DNA of 64,000 nt, taken from positions 31,107,305-31,171,304 of the forward strand of contig CM060961.1 of NCBI GenBank assembly GCA_030765045.1, read 5' to 3'. Position numbers and translations under genes: made by a program. The notes under the pieces were generated by a model. The model saw only the letters and a list, made by a program, of their open reading frames with translations, did no database searches and was not told where the DNA came from. Each line of letters starts with the position of its first letter. The stretch's first letter is position 1. Origin of the DNA: Tenodera sinensis (lineage: Eukaryota > Arthropoda > Insecta > Mantodea > Mantidae). Shown piece after piece: positions 34,901 through 46,900 of the stretch.

Positions 34901-37900
34901 ATTAACCATATTTGACACAGTACAACAAATTCTGGCTTGATAAATGGAACAATGTTTTCAAGTAAGACTATAATCTGTGGGTTACATAGATATGAAAAAA
35001 TAGGGTCAGCTGATTCACCTGGTAGATTAAAGTTAGCACAGGAAAGATAGACATTTTAAAACATTCAATTTAATTTAATTATTTTTGGCAGCATTAACTT
35101 TTTCCAAAATATTCATTTTGCATGTTTTAAGTTCTTTCAGGTTGAAATTTGCTTTACTATGCCATGGTTAAAAATGTTTAATTCCTTTTTCTGCTTAAGC
35201 TCCTAAGTATCACTGTGAGATCTGTTTGAAATGCAAACCTACGGCAAAGATATCAGTGTTGTTTGTGCAGTTTGCATGTATTGCTTAATTTGAAACATTT
35301 TCTAGGCAACTATATAACATGATTAATGGAATTAATGATTTTTCATTTTTTGTGATGATTTTCTTTTCTGTTTTGGCTGTTTCATTCATATAGCCCCCTT
35401 CATTTTTATGCTTCTCTTGGGGGCTTGGAAGATGTGAAGTGTAGATAATCAGTGTTGGTAATTTTTATGAATTTTTATCGTGAAATGTATTCACATTCAT
35501 GCTTACAGACTTTGCAGAGGATAGGAAATGGTTATACTTAAATAAGAACTCTCCCATCTCAACTGGGAATCGAACTTGGGGTCTCTGAGTGGAGAAGACA
35601 GAACACTGAGTACTCAAATATCACAGACAGTCTATAATGAATTGTTAAGTGATGATAACAACATAACATTTTAACCTTTTGTTTTTGCGAATTTAAGTTA
35701 CTAGCGAGTCCCTTTTTGAGGCTGAAAATGAATATTTTAAATGATTTTGCATTTTAATGTGTAACACAGTGTTTAAATTATGGTACTGTGCATTGATTTT
35801 TTTTGTTTTTTCAATAGGTTTTCAAATCAGACCTAACTAATTTGCAATTCATTCATTATATTCAGTGGCAGCCCATACTTTAAAATGTAGGTGAAAGACT
35901 GTAGTCTTTAATAAAAAAAAAGATAATGGAAATATTGGGTTAGGGGTGGGGGGGAAATTAGATACATAATAATTATTATGCAAGACTCACCTATTAAGGT
36001 CACTCCAATCTTTGAAGGCAGCAAAGTTATCCATGAAGTCATAAAATGGCTGTTTCCTTACAAGTGGACATAAAACTTCCTTCTCTAAGACTGAAATATT
36101 TCCTAGTGATATGTGTCTGCCTTGTGATGATATTGTGTTTCTAGTGGTCAATTTAATTTTTTTCAAACACGAAAAACCTCTGTCCACTAATGCATCTGTG
36201 AATGGAATTGTTAAAACTAAAGAAAATAACTTTTCATGATTTCTCAAGTGCCTACTTTTTATTTCAAAGTTTTTATTTTCTAGCGAAAGTCCCTTCTTAT
36301 ATACCAGAAGCAAATCTGTTTCTTAAAAGAAATGAAAATAGCTTGTACTAAAACAAAAAATTGAGGTGTACTCAGGATACTTAAAATTACTTTTTTGCAG
36401 ATATTTGAAAGAATGGAGATCAGAGGCTATTAGGATGAAAGTAGTACTGTGAAACTTAATACGTTATGGCAGCAAAATTGGAAAATGTGAAAATGTTGTA
36501 TATTTGGCATAAATTCAGTCAACATTCATGTTCAAAAACATTCCTAACATAATGCAGATAGAAAAGTAACTATTTATATGGTGGAAGGATATTTGTGAAT
36601 TGGTAGTATCAGCTTCATATTGTTTGTCTTCCAGGCCTATGAAAATTATTCATTTGAGGAGCTGAGGTTCACATCCCCTGCTGTGAAGAGGTCAAGCGAG
36701 AACATGCTGGTGCGGCCAAACTCTGATGGTACATACAGTGCCACATGGACACCAGGAAGTGTTGGATGGTATTCAGTATTAGTCACCATTGATGGCTATG
36801 ATATGCAAGAGGTAAGGATCAAGGGCATCCACAAAATATTTTTGAGGGAAGGGCAAAATGATTTTAAAAGCAGGTTATTATTAGAATTGACTAAGTGCAA
36901 AAAAAGGAAAAAGGAGCAATAAAAAGTTTTGAGGAACACATCAGTTCAGTTACTTGTAGAGTCAATGTGAAAATGAACCACTTTTATTCTAATATAATTT
37001 GATTTCACGTATACATTAAAACTTTATTTGTCTAGACTAACTGGACCAAAAGCAATCCCAGAAATAAAAAATCCAGATAATCCGGGTTAGGTGGGTAGTA
37101 AGCAAAACAAAATTCTTAAATACTTAAATAAGCAGACTTACTGTTTATGATGATAAGAAACAGTCTTGTAACAAAATTATATACAGTACATAGTATGTTG
37201 TTTACAAGACATTAAAAATATAAAAATCTTAATCACAGTCACATCATTTCTTAACACAGAATTGATCCTTAGTCTTCTATCTTAAACACATGTGGCGTTT
37301 GAACAAGGTACAGTCACGCAAATGCTTTATCATTAATAGTTCAGCTGCAGTGGTGTCTGGTTGATGCTCGCCATAATGTTTGTCAGTTGGTGTACAATTC
37401 AGCAGCTATTTTCTTCAATGTTTCTCCTGTATCAATTTGATTAATAGCATCCAACTTTTTATCCGTTGAAACCACAACCTTCTTTTGTTTTAATGTCGTT
37501 TTAAACTTGTGTACTAAATTGCACTCCCAAACACATTGATAAAATGCAAAAACAATCCAGTTTAAACACATACGATAAACTTAATGACACGTAACGTTAG
37601 AAAGTAGTGGGAAAACTGAGGAGATTGAGGGAGGAGTAATGACGGGTAGGGATCAAGGTCAATGCTTTTTTCCAGTGCCAAAGTAACTTAGTTGGTTAGA
37701 GCAACAGTATGGAAAGCTGAAAATATGTGGTTCACCTCCTAGCTTATGGTATTGAATTTTTCAGTCTTATTTATGTTAATGATAATAAAAGATTCCACTT
37801 CCCCCAAAATGTGCCTTACAACCTTATTTTAGGGAACCTTTAAGTTGTAATTTTTCACAACAATTAACACTTTCACGGCAAGTGTAACTGTAAGTGATTA

Positions 37901-40900
37901 CAATAAGTTTGGAAATTTTGGCCAGAGGGTTCTGTAGTTGCTAATATTTCATCAAATGATTTGCTTTACATCGTACCTTCCAAAGAAACCAGTGATTGAA
38001 TGATTCTAATTTGTAGCTGAATCATCTGGACTGTACTCAATAGCACAAAAAAAGTTGTTGAGATGAGTTACAGTTATATGGATAATATACTCAATATAGT
38101 CCCAATAGCATAAAAGATTTTTTGTTTTAACTTAAAGTGAGTATAAAAGTATAATTTGTTATCTTAAGCAAATTGTGTCATTTTATGTACCATTATAGAA
38201 AGTTGATACATAGTAAATCAGGTTTCATTATGGTATATGTATGTAATTAAGGTGCAGTGTGGTGATTATGCCCTTGATGAGTGCACTGTAAGTGCTAGGA
38301 CTTAAACATTCCCAGATTCTTGATGAGATGTACAGCACCTTATTTCTGAACTCCAGCCGGCTGTTGCAGGACCATGCGGGCTACTAACCAAGTGGAATAT
38401 TCACAGACCCTGACTTTAAGAGCATAGTGTGTTGGCAATTCAAGCACATAGTTTTACATGCGTACAATAACCACATACCTTTACCACAGAAGGTGTTGAA
38501 AATGATGTCCTTGTGCTGCCACGCATCTCTCAGACCTTTTAAGAACATTTCAAATTTCAAATTTATTCATTCTTAGATCAAATACATGATATTGAATATA
38601 TTGGGTGTGTAAAACAAAATATTAACATCATTTCTTAAGTATTTTAACAAGTATAATAAATTACACACTCAGAAGGGGTTCACAGAAAAGTATTTACAAA
38701 CTCTTCAACTGAGTAAAAACAATGTTGCAATAGCAGATGTTTCACCAAGGGCTTAAATGCAGTTTCTGAGGTGGTAAGTTTTCCATTAACACACATTAAT
38801 TCTTCTTCTGAAATTGCAATAATTTCTCCTATGATATTGTCTTTCAGTTCTTCCAATGAATGTGGGTTGTTCTAATACACTTCATTTTTTAAGTCCCCTG
38901 TAAATAAAAGTTGCATACCGTAAGGTCTAGGGATCTTGCTGCAGTTGCGTGTTGGATAAACTTAATGATGGCTGTATGGGCTCAAAGTTAACTTTCTTTT
39001 CACAGATGAAGCATGGTTTTCTTTAAACCATATGTCGCCACAAAACAACAGATACTGGTGTGCAGAGAAACCCAGTATTGTGTACAAAATGCCATTGCAT
39101 GACCAGAAGAGTGGTGTTTGGTGTGCTGTGAATTTATACTAAATTATAGTGCCTATATTCTTCGAGTATACAGTTAATGGGCTGAGGTACAAGGATACAA
39201 TAATCAAACCATTCCTGGAATACTTGTATGATATTTAATGTACTCCCATGGACAAAAAAGATGAGTCATGTCTGGAACGCCAAATTCGTGTAAGTCCTAC
39301 TTGGCGCAGCACCTTGTTTACACCATCTGCGATACAGTTGTATAGTGGCAGCAATAAGCTGACATAAGTTCTAAATCTTAATATTACCAATGCATATGAT
39401 CAATAATCATAACAAAATACATAACTTTAGCTTCTTTAACTACAAATATTAATGAGACAGAACAGGATACAGTTTGGATTGTATGGCATTACTAAACCTG
39501 CTACTCCTGTGGTGAGGGTCACAGGTTCGCTTCTTACATGTAGAAAACAACTTTTTTTTCTTCTCTTAAGGATGTTGATGAAGTAGTGGCTAGTTTTTTT
39601 AAATGTACTTATTTCATACACGATATTTGGTGGAGTAAATAATATGATAGTTTGAGAGGTAGAACTGGATCTTGAAAATTCAATGCCACAGCTGGGATTT
39701 GAACCACAGACCCTTCGCTTACTAGGTGGGTGCTCTAACCATTAAGCTACTGTGACAACCTGCCAGAATGACATTGAATTCTCAAACCAGTTCGTATTTT
39801 TCCCAGCTGTGGCATTGAATTTTTAAGTTCCAGTTCTACCTCTCAAACGTTGCCCACACACAGTTTGTGTGTTTAAAAACACCAACATTAAGTTTTTTGG
39901 CATAAATAAATAATAATATGATAGTTATTATGATGCTTCTTTAATGGTTATTCTACCGAACAGCAATATGCTGCACATGAAAGTGTGTGGTGCATATAAT
40001 CGTGTGCAAATGCCTCACACAGGCACAGTTCTCTCTCAATGAATGATGCCACGCTTGACAATGGCAGAATGTGCACACAAGGAAGTCATTCCTTGCACTG
40101 GTCAAAGTGGGAGGTTTTTCTGCTTGTGAAGCTGCAGCTTATATTGTAGTTCTTGCATCTACAGCATAGAGGTGGGTGACATTATCCGGGGGAGGAATTG
40201 AACACTGTCATCCTATTTCAGGAAGAACACATATGCCAACTCCAGAAACGGATGCAACTTTAATTGCAGACGCAGAGAGGAACCCTTTCCAAACTGCTTC
40301 TGAAATGAAGGCAAATTCAGATTTCCCTGGATCACTTCGAACAGCTCCGCGACGTGTAAATGATGCAGGATTTCATGTGTGAACGGCAGCTACAAAACAA
40401 CATGACAGCTGACCACAGATTGTTTCGCCTTGCATTCACAGAGGAAAATGCCAACTGTAACTGGAATAATATGATATTCTCAGATGAGGTAACATTTTCT
40501 TCCACACGTAAGGGAAAAGTGTCTATCATCCAAAGGAGTCCCGTTACAATGCAAAATACATGACTTCATAATTTCATCATGGTCGCATGTCTGTATCATG
40601 TTGGGGCTGGATGTCAAGGGATGGTCTAGCTGTGCTGTGGCAATTTGACAATACACTGAACAGTGTGCAGTACACAGTAATACTTCAGAATATTTTTGTT
40701 TCCTCTGTGAGGATGAGATATCCTGATGGAATTATTGAATTCATACAGGATAATCATCCTGTTCACACATCTTGAAAGATTTAAAATTGGTTCTCATAGA
40801 AGGAGGATGTTAGAGTAGAAGACTGGTTTCCCTTTTCACCAGATTTGAACCGTATTGAGAATGCGTGAGCTGAGGTGAAAAGGGAGCTGCACTCCAATTT

Positions 40901-43900
40901 TCCTGTAGCTGGGCAAAGGAAAAAAGATGGATTCTGGGCAGAAATTCAAGAAGCTTCTTGTCCACATTACTGCAGGCATTTAATTTTGTCTATGCCCCAA
41001 AGGTTGAGGGCAGTTACATGTGCTGAGGGTTTATACATGATATTAATTATGTTTATTTTTGATATTTTGTGTTTTTGTTTTAGAAGATGATAGTTTATTT
41101 ATATATATTTTTTATTTATTTAACACAAGTATTAGTAGAATTATGTTTTTGTGTGCATAGATAAGCACACAACTTTAAAGTTATATTAACGTTATATTAA
41201 GTTATATTAATTCAATATTATGTTCTACATATGCAGTCATAAAATCAACAAACATAAGAAAAAGACAGGTGATGCAGGGTTTGAAGGTAGGAACTTATGA
41301 GTGGAAGTAATGCCTTCTTAACCTCTCGGCCACCATAACATTATTCTGCGTTTTGTTTTCAGTACTCATAAGTTAACCATTGTGTTATCAGTCACAGACC
41401 ATTATACAGTTCTTTTGTGTGTGTTGTGAACACAGCTTTAATGAAGATACATGAAGCCCTTCGATTGACATATAGAATCTGATGACTCATTTTTTTTGTC
41501 CACGGGTGTGCATAGGCATATTTTCAACAAGACTCTGCTATAGTAGATACAGCTGATCTCTTACTTAAATTCTTCTTCTTTACCTGATTACCCTCCCCTT
41601 ATGTAGGACTTACACCCTCTAAGACTTACAAGCTCGTGCCTAGGGTCAGACGCCTGTTGGGGAGCAGAGGAGTGAAGACCTGGAAGAGGGTGATATGATA
41701 GTGAGGAAGGGCATGATATGAAATGCAGGCAAAATGAATGATTGGAAAACTGATGATGGAGCAATTAGTGGAATGAGTAGTGGGGGAAACCAGAGAACCC
41801 GGAGAAAACCTGCCCAGATGGCGCTTTGTCCACCATGAATACCACATGTGGATTCCTGGGATTGAACCCGGGCCTCCTAGGTGATAGATGAATGGTCTAA
41901 CTACTTGACCATGGCGCTGCCCTTATTGAAATTAATTCAGAAAAGTTTTGAAGATACAATCATTAGTATAGGACTATGGCCACTGTGATCCTGGAGATCA
42001 GAAGTATTAAAAACAGTGAAATTTTCATAATATTACTGAGTAGAGTTTTATATGTTTTAATTTCCACTTACTTTGTTAATAAATAAAGACATTCAATGCA
42101 ATGAATATGTTATTAAATATGTTGAATGACAATGTGCCCTTTGCAGGTATACAAAGTGGAAGTAAAGGAGCCACCACAAGGCATGACTCCCCCGACTCAA
42201 AGTGTGGTGAAGAAAGCCCCACATCAGCCAAGTCGACTACGAAAATTTGTTGCCAAGAATAGTGCCGGTCTAAGAATCAGAGCACATCCATCACTGCAGA
42301 GTGAACAGATTGGTATTGTTCATGTTAATGGCACTATAGCATTCATAGATGAGGTAAGCAAGGTCATGTATATGCTCAGCATGTCCTATTCTCCCTCTGA
42401 TTCTGTGTGTTATGGAAAGAATTAAGATAAATTTGTTGAGAGTATTTGTGATTTTGTGGTAAATTTATGGCTAGCATTAATATACGTATACCTGTGGTAT
42501 AGATCCCTTTATCCCCTCCCTAAAGAAACTTTGTGCAAGAGCTGAGCCTTCCCAGTTATTAAAGTGTTATCATGTGTTATTTTAATGAAAGTCATTAGAG
42601 CTATTTTTGGGAAAATCAAAATATTAAACATTTTTCCATGTAAATGATGGTTTGGGGTGGGGGATTTTCTTGAAAATCTTTATATTGCAACTTTGTAAGA
42701 TACTGAACGTAAATACAAAGTTTAAATATCAGTTTTTTACTTATTAAAGATTTTGTTTTAGAATAATGTTCACAGACACACAGCAGGCACATAGGCAGGC
42801 AGGCAGACACCAACCTTTCTTAAAAGTGGTTTTAGCTTTTCTGAGATTCAAGGGGCTTCAAAACACACATTTCTGATGAAATCTTGATAAAGCATTTTTT
42901 GGATGAAGTGCAAAACTTCCTCTATTTCTAAGATGTAAACAGTAGAGAAAGTCAAAATCTGAAGGTGTACAAAGATGCCCTAAGGATGTTTGGCCACTTT
43001 ACAGATCCATAATGACGATGGCGTCTGGTTGCGTCTGAGTCAAGATACTATCCACCAGTACTGTAGTAATGGACATGGTGAGGCTTGGTGTCTGCAGTAT
43101 AACCAGCACTTGGGCAAGACATTACTGTTACCAGTAGAGGAGCCAAAATCAATCCTTGACCAAGTGATCAAAGAGACCATCATGAGGAAACTTCCAGATA
43201 CTGCACACAAGGAAGGGTAAGACATTTGTTGTTATGCTGTGCTTGACTATTAAAGGCCTTCAAAAGGAGATGTTTGTTTTAACATTCCTATGTTCAGTTG
43301 TTGAACACCATCTTGAAGCAGTAGGAATTGTGAATAGGGAATTACACTTTCATAAACAAATTAATATAATTATTTATTTATGCCAACAAACTTACTGTTG
43401 GTGTTTTTAAACACACAAGCCGTGTGTGGTATTGTGGTTTACCAGGAGAAATACGAACTGGTTTGAGAATTTAATGCCATTCTGGCAGTTTGTCACAGTA
43501 GCTCAGTGGTTAGAGCAGCCACCCAGTAAGCGGAAGGTCTGTGGTTCAAATCCCAGTTGTGGCATTGAATTTTTAAGTTCCAGTTCTACCTCTCAAATTA
43601 ATATAGACTTGATTTTGCAACATTAAATTCACATATGATGGTAATCCCAAAAGTAAGATCTGCAAAGTGCTGGAGTTGGATGCATGGATGTTGGTCATAC
43701 TGCTTTTTTCCTTCCCCCCTCCACTCTCTACAGAAACTACTGCACATCTGTTGGAGCCCTCAGTCTTGGTTTGGCAGCCAGTTATAATGAAGCTCCTGTT
43801 AGCCACTACCGCCAGGTGCGAAGTTCGCACAGTTATTCAGTTTTTTAGTGCAGAAGGGGTTAAACCAATCAAAATTCATCAACAGTTGATGGAAATGTAT

Positions 43901-46900
43901 GGAGAGTCTTGTATGGATGTCAAAAATGTTCGCAAGTGGTGTAGAGAGTTTGCAGATGATGTACGGAAATTCATGATGAGGAAAGAAGTGGCAGACTGTC
44001 AATTCCTGACAAGAAAATCGTACAGGTTGAAAAAATCGTGCTTCACGATCGACAAGTCATTCTCGATGAGCTCTGCATTGTTGTTCCTGATATTTCTTGA
44101 TGGACCATTCATTGGACTTTGATTGAAGAGTTGAAATTTCAGAAGGTGCGCACAAGATGCATCCCAAGAGTGCTGACAGAAGACCACAAAAGGCAATGCA
44201 CTGAAACTCCCTGCCAATTTCTTCAACACTATGCAGATGAAAAGGACAACCCTTTGGATTCAATAGTCACCTTCAATAGAAACCTGGTCTTTCCACTTCA
44301 CACCTGAGACCAAACAACAATCATGTGAGTGTCGGTATTCCGAGTCACCCAAGCCAAGAAAATTCAAAAGAACACAGTCTGCAGTAAAGTCATGGCAACT
44401 GTGTTTAGGGAACAGAAGGGGATATTGCTGATTGACTTTATGGGTCCTGGGACAACGATAAATGATGACAGATACTGTCAGACATTAAGAAAACTCAGAT
44501 GGGCAATTCATAACTGAAGAAGAGGAATGTTGAGCAAGGGCAATAAGCTTCTCCATGACAATACTCGCCCTCATACCGCCCCTCAAACCGTGGATCTTCT
44601 GCAACAGTTTGGATGGGACATCATCACCCATCCACCCTATAGTCTGGACTTAGCACCCAGTGACTACCACTTGCTTCCCAAGTTGAAAGAACACTTGTTT
44701 GGAAGACGCTTCAGTGATGACAACGAAGTGAAAGATGAGGTCAAACACTTCTTCAATAGCATGGCAGTGGGCTGGTATGACATGGGCATACAACTGCCAC
44801 AGTATTTACAAAAATGCATCAATCAAAATGGCGATTATGTGGAAAAATAGAAAAATGTTTAAGCTTCAAAACTATTTTTGCAAATAAACGTTTCTTTATA
44901 TTTAAAAAAAAAATTGGAAACCTTACTTTTGGGATCATCCTCGTATATAATGGACAATTAGGGCATGTTTTGAGGACTGTTGCCCTCATTGTCTGCTGTA
45001 GACTGACCAGCAGGAACTGTTTAGCTTCTTTCTGTTTTTATTTGGAAGCATCTGGTGGTATGATAATCTGTTAAGGTTACTCAAGAATGTCCTAGTTCAT
45101 GACTCTTTCAGTGTTTTGTGATACATAATGGAAGGGTAAAAAAAGAAGAAAAAAGAATATTATTAGAATTCCTCTAGTATGTAGTAGAGCTTTCAATCCG
45201 GGGAAAAAAAACTTGTAGCAACTGGAATCCTTGTGATTTCTTGGATGATGTTATCAGTGTACTCCTGTAGTTTATGAGAATTAGAACAGGGACTTCTGAG
45301 GCTAAGCTGAGGTCAGTGAACAAAATAATATGAGATATGCAATACACACGTAGAAATACTCTGTAATAAAATGAACTCAGGGCTGTACCTATTGGGACAG
45401 TTAGCAAAATATGGTGACATTAATATTCTTAAATCAGCTTATTATGGCATTGTTTACCCGCATTTAACATATGGAATTGAAATTTGGGGGGGAACGAGTA
45501 AAACCAACATGGACAGATTATTAAAGATACAAAAAAAAAATGCATACGAACTATATACCATCTTCATTTTCGACTATCCTGTCGGGAAACATTCAAAACT
45601 CAAAATATCCTAACTGTGATCTCACTTTATGTGTTCAGAACTATTATGCTTGTTAAAGAAAAAAAGAAGTTTAACGTTTTCAATAAAGACTGCCATAAAT
45701 ATGACACAAGAAGTGCAAATGATTACCATAGGGTGAGCACGAATAAAAGTCAAACCAATAAGGACCCATATAAAATAGGAGCTATATTATATAATAAATT
45801 ACCATTAGCAGTTAAAAATAGGACAGACTCAAAATTTAAAGCTACTCTAAAATCATTTCTAATAGATAAATGTTTGTATAATATTGCTGAACTATAATGA
45901 ATGTTGTATTTAGATGTAAATATTTAATTATATATCTTGTAATAACCAATGGCATTGTAAACTACATAAATGATACAAGGTTGTACTATTGTATTTTGTA
46001 TAATAATTATGTATTAATTATAGTGTGCTATATATGATATATCCCACGTCATGTAAAATGATCAGTGGATGCTACCTGCTTGAGAGCAGATCATTATTTC
46101 CAGTATCTACAATAAGATAAGGATTTTAGTGTGCCTCTGCCAGCACAATTTTCCTGATAATTCTCAATTCTCTCACAGTGGGGAGAGCCCATGAAACAGG
46201 TTACCTTATTATTATTTATTTATGCCAACAAACTTACTGTTGTTCAGATCCCAGTTGTGGCACTGAATTTTTAAGTTCCAGTTCTACCTCTTAAACTTTG
46301 CCCACACACGGCTTGTGTGTTTAAAAACACCAACAGTAAGTTTGTTGGCATAAATAAATAATAATTACCATGTGAAGGTTATTTAATCCTGGGATATAAA
46401 GTACTTGCAATAGTAAGTCACCATTGGGGTAATTGTCTCTGATGTGAGACTGCCTTTGTGGTTTACCAGGAGAAATACGAACTGGCTTGAGAATTTAATG
46501 CCATTCTGGCAGTTTGTCACAATAGCTCAGTGGTTAGAGCGTCCGCCCGGCAAGCGGAAGGTCTGTGGTTCAAATCCCAGTTGTGGCATTGAATTTTTAA
46601 GTTCCAGTTCTACCTCTTAAACTTTGCCCACACACGGCTTGTGTGTTTAAAAACACCAACAGTAAGTTTGTTGGCATAAATAAATAATAATTACCATGTG
46701 AAGGTTATTTAATCCTGGGATATAAAGTACTTGCAATAGTAAGTCACCATTGGGGTAATTGTCTCTGATGTGAGACTGCCTTTGTGGTTTACCAGGAGAA
46801 ATACGAACTGGCTTGAGAATTTAATGCCATTCTGGTAGTTTGTCACAATAGCTCAGTGGTTAGAGCGTCCGCCCGGCAAGCGAAAGGTCTGTGGTTCAGA

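Larger units (their letters stand above)
39243..41510 (+). mobile_element. Tc1-like transposon inserted into another transposase gene
   Basis: Terminal inverted repeats CCATGGACAAAAAAGATGAG (from 39246) and the complement of it ending CACGGGTG (41482-41507). A TA lies at both edges. It carries a decayed transposase (40170-41000) and a SineB insertion (39653-39911). On both sides the interrupted transposase continues in the same frame, which proves insertion. Confidence 0.82.

Noticed and set aside
34735..34910. Rho-independent terminator-like or regulatory hairpin of highwire
   Set aside because: The hairpin is the tail of a SineB insertion with its own target duplication, so it is explained by transposition.
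45174..45407. Minus-strand open frame as a gene
   Set aside because: No domain, and it runs antisense into the LINE fragment.
46510..46580. tRNA gene
   Set aside because: A and B boxes are good, but the sequence is embedded in a repeated SineB unit with target duplications and lacks proper arms of a tRNA.
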